From assembly GCA_037349315.1 (NCBI GenBank), contig JBAIAC010000001.1:39742001-39806000 (forward strand): a stretch of 64,000 nucleotides of DNA, read 5' to 3'. This document shows positions 24,160 through 33,463 of this stretch, in pieces. The number at the start of each line of letters is the position of its first letter. Position 1 is the stretch's first letter. This DNA is from Chelydra serpentina (Eukaryota > Chordata > Testudines > Chelydridae). Made by a program: the position numbers and the translations under genes. The notes beneath the pieces were generated by a model. That model had not been told where the DNA came from. It saw nothing but the letters and a program-made list of their open reading frames with translations, and ran no database searches.

Positions 24160-25388
24160 CACATACCTGCTACCTGGCCCCAGGCTGTGGAGCTGCTTTG
24201 CAGAGGCTACTGTAGCTCAGTGACTTGAAAGTTGAAGCAACAGTGATTCTGGTGATCATGTACCTCTGCGCTTAATTCAACTTCTATGTGCAGTGGAACG
24301 TCACTATTACAAGAGCTAGGGAATTCTGTGTCACAGAAACAAGGGCTGGATTTGCTCCTTAATTACCTGGAGGGTCTCATCATGCTTTTTACAAATGAAT
24401 GTGATTTTGCTCTTGTCTTTAATGGAAGCAGAATTGGACTCATAGTGCATATTAACAAGTCAGCCAGGAAACAGTGAGAAGGATTAGAAATATTCCAAAT
24501 GGGATTTGACACATAGGCTGCAATTTTATTAAAATACATAATCAGAAACATGGGTACAAAACCCATAGTTCTTACAGAAAGGAGCAGATGCGTCTGATCA
24601 GTTGACCACAGAAACATAACCACATTTTCTTCTGGGGTCCCTAAAACCAGCTAAATCTACTCACATAAACCAGGTCATCTGGCTCAAATCACAAACCTGC
24701 AAAACACTCTTCTTGTAGAAGAGGTCCATAGAGTTGCCACTGGCCTAAATTTCACAATTTCCACCAGGAGATGTCATTGTCCTGGGACTTCAAATATCTC
24801 AGATTTTCCCCATCACCAGACACAGATAACAAACACTCACGTCCAACTTACCAGCCAAATGGCTTAGAATTTGCCCCGTCAATACTATTGACACCAAAAA
24901 TGAGAGGATGGGGAATTAGATAAAAAGTCCAACCACAAGTTACACGTTCTGAAATGCGTGTTGGAGGTGGGGATAGGGAGAGGAGCAGGACTAATGTGTG
25001 CAAGGAGCTATAAGGAGTCAGAATGATACACACCTCTTTACAGCCTAAATGGGGGACAGGACTTCTGGCCTATCACTGAGACCATTAGGGCCATAAGAAT
25101 CGCCTATCCCATGGCCCAACACAAAGCCAATACTAGTTATGCAAGGCATTTGTCTTATGAAAGGCACTGCTCCCAACACACCAGGCAGGGAAAAAACAAA
25201 CAAATATTCTCACCCTACTTAAAAAGATGTAAAATTGCAAATGTGCAACTGTTTGGATATTTCCAATTACAATAACATTGATTTTTAACTTGGCTAATGA
25301 AAAACATGACAGACAGATACTTCTCAGCGTCTTCCCACCTTCAGGGTGGTTTCCATTTGGCTGGCACAGGCAGGGTATTTTCTTAGTG
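24160..25388. other. No recognised feature
   Basis: Non-coding sequence. Short frames only. A 'GGCTACTGTAGCTCAGTGAC' stretch near 24,206 is vaguely like the A box of a tRNA-derived SINE but has no B box at the right distance. Confidence 0.4.
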
Positions 25389-25389
25389 G

Positions 25390-26205
25390 GTCTAAAAAAA
25401 TATGGGGTCTAAATTGGCTGTTACCGCTCAAGAAAAATCTTGGGAGTCATTGTGGATAGTTCTCTGAAAACATCCACTCAATGTGCAGCAGCAGTCAAAA
25501 AAGCGAACCGAATGTGGGGAATTGTTAAGAAAGGGATAGATAATAAGGCAAAAAATATCATATTGCCTCTCTATAAATCCATAGTATGTCCACATCTTGA
25601 ATACTGTGTGCAGATGTGGTCACCCCATCTCAAAAAAAGATATATTGGAATTAGAAAAGGTTCGTATGGAACAGCTGTTATATCAGGAGAGATTAATAAG
25701 ACTGGGACTTTTCAGCTTGGAAAAGAGAGACGACTAAGGGGGGGATATGACTGAGGTCGATTAAATCATGACTGGTGTGGAGAAGGTAAATAAGGAAGTG
25801 TTATTTACTCCTTCTCATAACCGATGAACAAGGGGTCACCAAATGAAATTAATAGTCATCAGGTTTAAGACAAACAAAAGAAAGTATTTCTTCACAAAAC
25901 GCAGTCAACCTGTGGAACTCCTTGCCACAGGACGTTGTGAAGGCTATAACAGGGTTTCAAAAAGAACTAGATATGTTCATGGAGGATTGGTTCATCAATG
26001 GCTATTAGCCAGGATGGACAGGGATGGTATCCCTAGCCTCTGTTTGCCAGAAGCTGGGAATGGACGACAGGGGATGGATCACTTGATGATTACCTGTTCT
26101 GTTAATTCCCTCTGGTGCACCTGGCATTGGCCACTGTCAGAAGACAGGATACTGGGCTAGTTGGACCTTTGGTCTGACACAGTATGGCCATTCTAGTGTA
26201 CGCAC
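25390..26205 (+). pseudogene. CR1-type LINE 3' end with RT C-terminus
   Basis: A 104-codon plus-strand frame (25440-25754) matches the end of a CR1-family reverse transcriptase: 'GVIVDSSLKTSTQCAAAVKK', 'PLYKSIVCPHLEYCVQMW', then 'LGKERRLRGGYD' after a small deletion. The downstream 450 bp is the element's 3' region ('CCTGTGGAACTCCTTGCC', 'GGCTATTAGCCAGGATGG') ending near 'CTGACACAGTATGGCCATTC'. The copy is 5'-truncated at about 25,390. The same 3' end closes the large LINE at 34,655, so they are one family. It has premature stops and indels and is inactive. Confidence 0.85.
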
Positions 26206-26244
26206 ACCGTTTCTCTGAATAGCAGAAGGAAGAAAACAGCACAC

Positions 26245-26439
26245 AGGCTGTACATACACAGAGAAAACTTAAACTGCACTATTATTTTGAAATGACAATG
26301 AAAGGATGAGCGAGACCAATGGAATTCAAGACTTCTGAACTATTTTCATATTGAAAAGCGTCACGAGACATTTGTGTTCCTGGCCATTGAATATGCTGTA
26401 GTTGCACTGTAATTTGCAGTGTTGTCACACTTTTTACAG
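26245..26439 (+). repeat. Duplicated ~200-bp segment, copy B
   Basis: The partner of 23958-24158, in direct orientation and starting about 2.3 kb further on. It shares 'ACTATTATTTTGAAA', an identical 'GAGCGAGACCAATGGAATTC' and an identical 'CACTGTAATTTGCAGTGTTG'. It begins about 40 bp after the end of the CR1-type LINE at 25390-26205. Confidence 0.75.
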
Positions 26440-26601
26440 CATGTAGCTCACTTTTTGTAGAATCCTCAGGCCAGGCACTTCTGCCTTTTCAAACAAAAGA
26501 CCATCTCTCTTGCCTCTGTTTCTTTCCAGGGACGCACACAGGCTCATAACAAAAGGCAGACTCTGCTGACTGTTCACACAACCATTTTGTCCCAGTCCCC
26601 G

Positions 26602-27170
26602 TAGGGTTGCCATTTCTGGTTGGCTGTATTCGTCGAGGTTTCATCACATGACTTAATAGGGCAACAAAAATGATTAGGGGACTGGAGCACATGACTTATG
26701 AGGAGAGGCTGAGGGAACTGGGATTGTTTAGCCTGCAGAAGAGAAGAATGAGGGGGGGATTTGATAGCTGCTTTCAACTACCTGAAAGGGGGTTCCAAAG
26801 AGGATGGATCTAGACTGTTCTCAGTGGTAGAAGATGACAGAACAAGGAGTAATGGTCTCAAGTTGTAGAGCGGGAGGTTTAGGTTGGATATTAGGAAAAA
26901 CTTTTTCATTAGTAGGGTGGTGAAGCACTGGAATGGGTTACCTAGGGAGGTGGTGGAATCTCCTTCCTTAGAGGTTTTTAAGGTCAGGCTTGACAAAGCC
27001 CTGGCTGGGATGATTTAGTTGGGTTTGGTCCTGCTTTGAGCAGGGGGTTGGACTAGATGACCTCCTGAGGTCCCTTCCAACCCTGAGATTCTATGATTCT
27101 ATGATTTAATTAACAATTCATCTTTAATTCCTGGAGACTCCAGAACAATCCTGAAGGGTTGGCAACCCTA
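26602..27170. mobile_element. MITE-like element split by a CR1 insertion
   Basis: The left end is 'TAGGGTTGCCA' at 26602. The right end, reversed from 27170, is 'TAGGGTTGCCAACCC'. These are terminal inverted repeats of a short DNA element. About 55 bp of the element precede and about 60 bp follow the CR1 fragment, which occupies the middle. No clean flanking duplication was found (gtccccg versus ggccccag), so the superfamily is open. Confidence 0.55.
26655..27112 (+). mobile_element. CR1 LINE 3' end, 5'-truncated
   Basis: This is the classical sauropsid CR1 3' terminus. It reads 'CTTATGAGGAGAGGCTGAGG', 'GGTGGTGGAATCTCCTTCC', 'GACTAGATGACCTCCTGAGG' and 'CCCTTCCAACCCTGAGATTC', and ends with two copies of the 8-bp 'ATTCTATG' tail repeat. 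It encodes only the last residues of the reverse transcriptase and the 3' untranslated region. It inserted inside the MITE-like element at 26602-27170. It is well preserved compared with the L2-like remnant, so it is likely younger. Confidence 0.92.
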
Positions 27171-27555
27171 GGCCCCAGGCCTTGAAGGTTGAAATGAAGA
27201 ACACCCAGTTAGCTCCACACTCCCCTCTGGGCCACATGGCCTGGCCAGCTGGCTCCTGAACACCAGCCCATACCATTGGCTGTAGATGTTTTTACTATAT
27301 AAAATAACTTCAGTGCATTCATTTACTTCAGCAAGGTCTGTGCTTGCCTTTTTCCCCCGAGGCCCTAATGGCAGGCCATTAATATCTCTTTCATAACAGT
27401 TTATCCTGCACGCTGTTTAACTACAACTTAAGGGGTTCCCCCCGCACCACCACCCCTGTACACCTACTTATCACAGTTAACATATTACTGTGGTATTTAA
27501 ACACTATACAAGCGTTACACTGTAACTCTAGTGTATCTAATTAATGTATGTTTTT
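27171..27555. other. No recognised feature
   Basis: Non-coding. At 27,171 'GGCCCCAGGC' followed by 'CTTGAAGGTTGAAATGAA' resembles sequence near 24,176-24,238, so this may be a continuation of duplicated copy B beyond the insertions. This is weak. Confidence 0.35.
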
Positions 27556-27557
27556 AT

Positions 27558-27652
27558 GATTTGTATTATCATAGCATCTATTTTATTTGGTGTTGGGGCT
27601 TCATTGTGCTAGGTAATTTACAGACATGCAGTAAGAAACAAAGACCTTACAA
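27558..27652 (+). repeat. LINE/SINE-derived repeat, 'CATTGTGCTAGG' family
   Basis: It has 'GGGGCTTCATTGTGCTAGGT' followed by 'ACAGACATGCAGTAAGAAAC' and 'AAAGACCTTAC'. It shares its block order with 4488-4605 and 44030-44160. It is cut at its right end by the GC-rich element starting at 27653. Confidence 0.5.
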
Positions 27653-28285
27653 CAGGGATGGGTAAACGTTTCGGCCTGAGGGCCACATTGGGGTTCCGAA
27701 ACTGTATGGAGGGTTGGTGTAGTGTATTAAATTGCTTCCCATAGGAATGTGCTACTTACCTGTGTACTACTTAGGGCTGTTAGTCCTGGTGCTCTGTAAG
27801 TAGCACATTCCTACGGGGAGAAATTTAATACACTACACACAGGCAAGGAAGGCTGTGCCTCCCCAAACAGCCTGGCCCCCGCCCCCTATCTGCCCCTTCC
27901 TACTTCCCGCCCTCTGACTGCCCCCCTCAGAACTCCCCACCCATCCAACCCTCCATGTTCCTTGTCCTCTGACCGCCCCCTTCTGGGACCCCTCACCCCT
28001 AACACCCCCCCCAGGACCCTACCCCCCATTTCCCCCCCCCCGTTCCATGTCCCCTGACTGCCCTGACCCCTATCCACACCCCCACACCCTGACAGGCCCT
28101 CCGGGACTCCCACGCCTATCCAACCCCCCCTGTTTCCTGTCCCCTTACCATGCCGCTCAGAGCACACTACACCCGGAGGGAGCTCCAGCAGGAGTGCTGG
28201 CGGCACGGCGAGCTGAGGCTGTTGGGGAGAGGGGACAGCAGGGGAGGAGCCGGGGGTAGCCTCCCCAGCCAGGAGCTCAAGGGCT
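27653..28285. mobile_element. C-rich hAT-like non-autonomous element
   Basis: It starts 'CAGGGATGGGTAAACGTT' followed by 'GGCCTGAGGGCCACATTGGG'. It then runs into a long strand-biased C-rich tract of 'CCCCTGACYGCCCC'-like words (27,870-28,150) and a G-rich right part ending 'GCCAGGAGCTCAAGGGC'. I recognise this layout as a common turtle DNA transposon derivative. The right terminus is truncated, so I see no terminal inverted repeat pair or target duplication. A separate palindrome (27718-27839) interrupts the left part. Frames of 147 and 89 residues inside are low-complexity by-products. Confidence 0.6.
27718..27839. mobile_element. Nested fold-back (palindromic) insertion
   Basis: The left arm (27718-27759) starts 'TGTAGTGTATTAAATT' and ends 'GGAATGTGCTACTTAC'. 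The right arm (27796-27839) is its near-perfect reverse complement, starting 'GTAAGTAGCACATTCC' and ending 'AATACACTACACA'. The arms are 42-44 bp with a 36-bp spacer and about four differences. The high arm identity suggests a recent fold-back or short MITE insertion in the C-rich element. The sequence on either side (gggttgg and ggcaagg) looks like the interrupted host repeat. Confidence 0.8.
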
Positions 28286-28317
28286 TGAGGATTTACAGTA
28301 AAAGGAGAATAATAATC

Positions 28318-28440
28318 CCTTTCTTCCATCCTGCTCCGTCTATAAAGATTGCAACTTTTTTGGGAAGGGGCTGTCTGTTACTATGTATTTATACAGTGCT
28401 CAGCACAATTGATTCCTAATCTTGGTTAGGGCCTCTAGAC
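28318..28440 (+). repeat. LINE-tail-like repeat
   Basis: It carries 'AAGATTGCAACTTTTTTGGG' and 'GGGGCTGTCTGTTACTATGT', then 'ATACAGTGCTCAGCACAATT' and 'GGGCCTCTAGACATTACTAT'. It follows the general form 'TTGTAAGCTCTTTGGGGCAG...CAGCRCCTAGCACAATGGGG'. It is the best preserved member of this dispersed family in the window (others near 8,930, 50,030-50,300 and 60,170). Confidence 0.6.
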
Positions 28441-29886
28441 ATTACTATAACAAATACAGTAATATTAAACAATAGACAACATGAGGCATTTTAAAGGAAC
28501 ATTTAAAAGTGAAGAATTGAAACAGCAATTAAAAAAATGCCAAGAACCCAATTGGAAACCAACCAAACCTAAATATTATCCTATTTAAAATGTCCAAACT
28601 ATAAATATTATTATAAAAAGTTTAAAGGGAATTGGATTTGGAAATATTTTTAGTTTACAACCTAGATTGGTTGCCATCTAAATGAGATAATTAAGTATGA
28701 AACAAAATGGCAGACAATGTGTGAAGGGGAAGGAAATTAGAGAGAAGGTACAGCAAGATGCTAGCCCACCACTATGAATGTGGAAGGAATATTTTACTCA
28801 CAGAATTAAAGCGCTAGCACTAACTTCAGCAAAGACACACATTCAGCAGATTTTCTTTTTTTATTCATTGCTTGGTCAGTTGAAGACCTGAAGGTAATAA
28901 ATTCCACTTGTACTTAACTGAGCGGTGATAAATAGTTTGGAAATCATTGAGCCCCCAGTTCTGCTTGAGGCATTTGCATTTAGATGTTTCAAGTTTGCAG
29001 TAGAATAAATTTGCTTTGTGTTGAGACAGTGACATCATCATGAGGACAGACAAAAACCTTTTACACAAATAGGCAAAAGTGCCTTTCCTGAGAACTGTGC
29101 CGTCAACAGAACTAGTAATTAATCTTCATTGTAATTTCATTATTACCATATTTTTCAATTTACAGTTTCCTACATGAGGACATGGCAGGAGATGAACTTT
29201 GCACAATAACTATGAAAATGTGAAGGCTTTCTGATTGGATTAATTGCAAGGAAGTCTTTCTAAAATAAACATGTCCTTCTTGAAATAAGGATGTGTCCTA
29301 AATTGAACATACGCTTCCAGATTCAAATGGAGTAGTCAGCAGCTACCAGTCAAATAATTTACAGAGCAAATATGAATTACAGTGCAATTAACCAGGAAAA
29401 ATAAAGCATGAGCAGTTTGTATATTTAATAGATCATTGAGAATACATTATAGCAGTGTAATAATATAAAATTTAACTGACTTTTTTTTTATTGTGGACAG
29501 GCAGTCATATCTCCATAGCAAAAGATTGTAACAAGGTTTTATTTATAAGTAAGATTTTGGTCACTTGCCTTTACTTCCTCTATTTTTTAAAAGATATTCA
29601 TCTGTGAGGCAATGAAAAAAAAAAGATGTCCTAATTTGTGATGAATCGGACAAGGTGCTTCTAATATATGGGGGTAATTATCTGGGAACCAACACGTGGT
29701 GCTCTTTCAGGGAAGCTGCTAATGCTGGGTTATATGAATAAGTGTTACAGGGTGAGGGATAGTTCCGCTATGTTTAAGACCATGAGGAAATCAATAATTT
29801 TACATTTGTTGCGTGGTGAATAAGGCAAGGGGCCACATGTTGAATAATGAGGATAAAAATAAACGTTGAACAGCTACCTCATTTAA
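28441..29886. other. No recognised feature
   Basis: About 1.4 kb of AT-rich DNA without coding or repeat signals I can name. Short A/T runs occur near 29,490 and 29,615. Confidence 0.4.
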
Positions 29887-29887
29887 G

Positions 29888-29960
29888 GCCTGATCCCATG
29901 ATATAGTAATCAGTGGATGTCTTTCCACTGGCTTCCAAGAGGTTTGGATCAGGCTCTGGA
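29888..29960. repeat. Palindromic MITE, 'GGCCTGATCC' type
   Basis: Left 'GGCCTGATCCCATGATAT', right 'GGTTTGGATCAGGCTC'. Reversed, the right end is 'GAGCCTGATCCAAACC', so the ends pair. The inner 'GGATGTCTTTCCACTGGCTT' matches the usual inner part of these elements (relative of 37926-37983 and 55480-55560). Confidence 0.5.
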
Positions 29961-30990
29961 TAAGCATCCTGTACATTGAACGAGGCAGGGGTACTGTGGA
30001 AAAAACATATAATCATGCATATGCATTAGGAGGTTGTTGCCAGGGCAACCTTATTTCTGGTATTGACTTCAAATACTTAATAACATTCTTTTAACATAGG
30101 TATATATCTACTGCCTACAATCTAAGACATTATTCTAGTCAGAAAGACATAGGGAGAGAACAGCTTATTAAAACTGTAATTCACTTACAAAAAACGTGTG
30201 AGAACTTTTCAGTAACATTATATCTCAGATGTGACTTCTAAATTCTCTGTTTCTTGGGGTTGTGGAAATTCAGTGGAAAGTACTCACATGGTGTTGCTTC
30301 TGCTAGATACTTTCTTAGTAGTTTCACGAGGCGGTGCTTAAGAATAATAGTCTCGTTCATCAGCCCTGTTAAATCCAGAAGCACAAAGAAGGCTTGGAGT
30401 TATTTAAATGGCCAGATGTAGGTTCTCCATGTCTAGAGGAATCTTCCAGTAGCATAGAACCAGTAGAGTCAGTTCAGTTCTATGCTCCATCCTGTCCCCC
30501 TTGTTGCAGGGCATGGCTTAGGAATGAGGAACTTGACCAGACCATCCTTTTGCTCCATTGATCGTTGGGCTGCTGAAATGGTGCAATTGAGAGCAGCTCA
30601 AAGATCAAGAATCCCATTGACTTTAATAGGCTTTGTATTGGGTCTCTGATCAGGGACCACATACCCTAATTTAAAGAAAAGATAACTATTTCATTCAGGT
30701 CTTTTCACCTGCCTAGCTGTTTATCGTTTTAACTAGCTATGTTCATCCCTAAACTGCATCACTCCTTGGAGACGAAACATAAAATAAAAACAAACATATT
30801 ATAGAGGAGATTATGGTTAAACTCAGATTTGCATTAGATAATGTGATTACAGGGAGGGAAAGGAGGGATTAGAGAAATGAGGAAGGAGAACGTATCACTC
30901 TGAATCCCATGGTCTTCTAAAATAGCTCTTGGCCACTTGAGTAGATGGCTCTATTCAGCTATAATAGGCCTAATCCTACTTCCATAACAA
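29961..30990. other. No recognised feature
   Basis: Non-coding sequence before the large LINE. The reading frames are short and domain-free. Confidence 0.4.
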
Positions 30991-31003
30991 AATCCATGTA
31001 TGA

Positions 31004-31231
31004 TTGCCAGCATATGTGTGCACTTGGTGCAAGCAGATCATGGACCTCAAAGACCAAATACGGGCTCTTGAGGCCAGAGTGGCTGACCTGGAGGAGCTAA
31101 GGGAGACAGAGGTACATAGACGCAATAGAGTGCCCTCACCCCGCCGTATGACAACTTCTGTGCTGTTGAGGAGGATGAAAGTGTTGGAGAAGGAAAACGT
31201 CAAATTGGAGTGGAGGGAAACAAGCCCATAG
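31004..31231 (+). pseudogene. LINE ORF1 N-terminal remnant (CxxC plus coiled coil)
   Basis: The 75-codon frame opens 'MPAYVCTWCKQIMDLKDQIR' and continues 'ALEARVADLEELRETE'. The C-x2-C pair (residues 6 and 9) followed by a heptad-like acidic/basic helix is the usual start of the CR1-type ORF1 protein, which binds LINE RNA and forms multimers through the coiled coil. The frame stops after 75 residues, whereas ORF1 proteins of this type run to several hundred. Confidence 0.75.
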
Positions 31232-31319
31232 TTGGGACCTTCCTTCCAGATGATATCAGGGTATCCTCTTCCACTGAGGATACCCCTCTAGGGGAGGAAA
31301 CCCCAGTTATTAGGAAGAG

Positions 31320-31835
31320 ACAGGTAATTGTAATGGGGGATTAAATTATAAATATAGATAGTAGGGACTGTGATGACCAGGAGAACCACATGGTGAATTG
31401 CCTGCCAGGTTTGAATTTTACAGATCTCCTGAGACATCTAGACAAACTTATTTGCAGTGCTGTGGAGGAGCCAATGGTTGTGGTACATGAACGTACCAGT
31501 GACATAGGGAAAGGTAGGAGAGAGGTCCTGGAGGCCAAATTTAGGCTGCTAGGTAAGAGATTAAAGTCCAGGACCTCCATGACAGCATTATCTGAAATGC
31601 TTCCAGTTCCACATGTAGGGCCAGTTAGACAGGCAGAACTGCATGGTCTGAATGTGTGGATGAGATGATAGTGCAGAGAGAGGGGTTCTAGGTTCATAAG
31701 GAATTGGGGAACCTTTTGGGAAAGGAGGAGCCTATATAAGAAGGATGGGCAGTGCCTAAACCAAAATGGAATGAGATTACTGTCATATAATATTAAAAAG
31801 TTCATAGATGAGCTTTTAAAATAAGGGCTGGGGAA
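31320..31835 (+). pseudogene. LINE ORF1 esterase-like (SGNH) domain remnant
   Basis: The upstream part reads 'VIVMGD' directly followed by a stop (31336-31344). In intact relatives the GDS serine motif (block I of SGNH/GDSL hydrolases) sits here. The 92-codon frame at 31390-31668 then has 'MVVVHERTSDIGKGRREVLE', where relatives have V-GTND-IGKGR, and 'KSRTSMTALSEMLPVPHVGP'. After a shift, a 'RNWGTFWERRSLYKKDG'-like stretch and an 'LSYNIKKFIDELLK' stretch complete the domain to about 31,820. The domain order and motifs identify CR1 ORF1 esterase. Stops and frameshifts show it is inactive. Confidence 0.75.
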
Positions 31836-32008
31836 AGCCGACAGATGTGGAGGAGCACATGGTTTGGACAGAGACATCCCTTAGGGGATGATCTATTAAT
31901 GGGGATTCTCTATATCCTAGTAAAGAGAGGAGGATAGAAGTTGATAAAGTATAGGTAGGAACTGAAGAGAAACAGCCAAATGAAAGAGTCCCATTCAATC
32001 ACATCACA

Positions 32009-32246
32009 CATAGGCGGCGACTCCACGGGTGCTCCGGGGCTGGAGCACCACCGGCAGCTCCCTGCCATTCCCGGGACCCGCGCCCAGCTCCCCACCAGTC
32101 CCGGGACCCGCGGCAAGCTCACCTCAGCACCGGGAGACGTTGCCGGGCCCTGCCCCCGACGCTGGGCGACGTTGCGTCGGCGTCGGGGGCGGGGCCCCGC
32201 AACGTCACCCGGCGTCTGGGGCGGGGACCGGAAGTTGGCGCCTATG
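32009..32246. mobile_element. GC-rich hAT MITE (238 bp) with perfect 8-bp TSD
   Basis: The left end reads 'CATAGGCGGCGACTCC'; the right end, reversed, reads 'CATAGGCGCCAACTTCC'. These form the terminal inverted repeats. The octamer acatcaca flanks both sides exactly (32001-32008 and 32247-32254), the 8-bp target duplication expected of the hAT superfamily. The inside is very GC- and CpG-rich with tandem-like 'CCGGGACCCGCG' and 'GACGTTGC' words and no transposase frame, so it moved using another element's enzyme. It sits inside the LINE between the ORF1 and RT parts. A related right end occurs at 59994-60008. Confidence 0.9.
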
Positions 32247-32479
32247 ACATCACATGAAGGCAGACAACTAAATATTGACAAAATTTGATAAGTGATTGTA
32301 TAGAAATGCTAATGCTAAGATGGGTGCACTTGAATGCCTGGAATTAAATGAGGATATTGATATAATAGGCAGCATAGAAATGACAGAACGCACTGGTGCG
32401 GGAGTAGCACTTATGTGAAGGAAAGCATAGAATCAAATGTAGCTATTCAGGTGACAAATCTGAGGAACTGTCCCAGACT

Positions 32480-33400
32480 GAGTTGTGAATAGAGGAGGTT
32501 TTGGAACAAAATGATACTTTAAGCAGTTATAAGTCACCAGGACTAGATGGTTTTCGCTCAAGAGTTCTGAAGGAACTCATATATGAAATTGCAGAACTAC
32601 TAACTGTGATATGTAACCTAATCACTTTAATGATCTTCTGTACCAGATATCTGGAGGATAGTTAATGGGATGCCATTTTTTATAGAAGGCTCCAGAGGTG
32701 AACCTGGCAATTATAGGCCTGTAAACCTAACTTCAGTGACCAGCAAATTGTTTGGAACTATAGTGAAGAACAGAATTATCAGATACATAGATGAACATAA
32801 TTTGTTGGGGAAGAGTCAACACGGCTTTTGTAAAGGGAAATCATGCATCAAAAATCTATTAGAATTCTTTGAGGGAATCAGCAAACATGTGGACAAGTTG
32901 ATCCAGTGGATATAGCGTACTTGGATTTTCAGAAAGCCTTTGACGAGGTCCCCTACCACAGTTTCTTAAGCGAAGTAAGCTGTCACGGGATAAGAGAGAA
33001 GGTCCTCTCATGTATAAATAACAATCACAACTACACATACAATATGACGGGGCCTAAATTAGCTGTTACCACTCAGGAAAGAGATCTTGAGTCATTTTGG
33101 ATGCTTCTCTGAAAACATCCGCTCAATGTGCAGCAGCAATTAAAAAAAGGCTAACAGAATGTTAGGAACCAATAAGAAAGGGATGGATAATAAGACAGTA
33201 AATATCATAATGCCTCTATACAAATCCGTGCTACATTCACACTCTGAATACTGAGTGCAGTTCTGGTTGCCTCATCTCAAAAAAGCTACATTACTAATAG
33301 AAAAGGTAAAGAGAAGGGCAAGACAATATTACTAGGGATATGGAATAGCTTCCACATGAGGAGAGATTAGAAAGATTGGCACTTTTCAGTTTGGAAAAAA
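32480..33400 (+). pseudogene. LINE reverse transcriptase with internal deletion
   Basis: The frame at 32670-32915 carries 'GNYRPVNLTSVTSKLFGTIV' and 'NLLGKSQHGFCKGKSC', the fingers-region motifs of CR1 reverse transcriptase. After a one-base shift near 32,900 the frame at 32906-33112 continues with 'YLDFQKAFDEVP' (catalytic motif A, 32918-32953) and 'CHGIREKVLSCI'. It then jumps near 33,018-33,024 straight to 'HNYTYNMTGPKLAVTTQERD', which in relatives lies after the F/YADD box. The segment with motifs B and C, on the order of 100 residues from comparison with related LINEs, is missing. Further frameshifts follow up to 33,400. Confidence 0.85.
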
Positions 33401-33463
33401 GATGAGGTGATATGATAGAGGTTTATAAAACCATGAATGGTGCGGAGAAAATGAATAAAGAAG

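Noticed and set aside
27886..28329. 147-residue minus-strand frame rich in Gly/Glu/Val
   Set aside because: Low-complexity translation of the C-rich transposon.
31341..31877. 178-residue minus-strand open frame
   Set aside because: It is the antisense of the LINE ORF1 esterase region and has no domain of its own.
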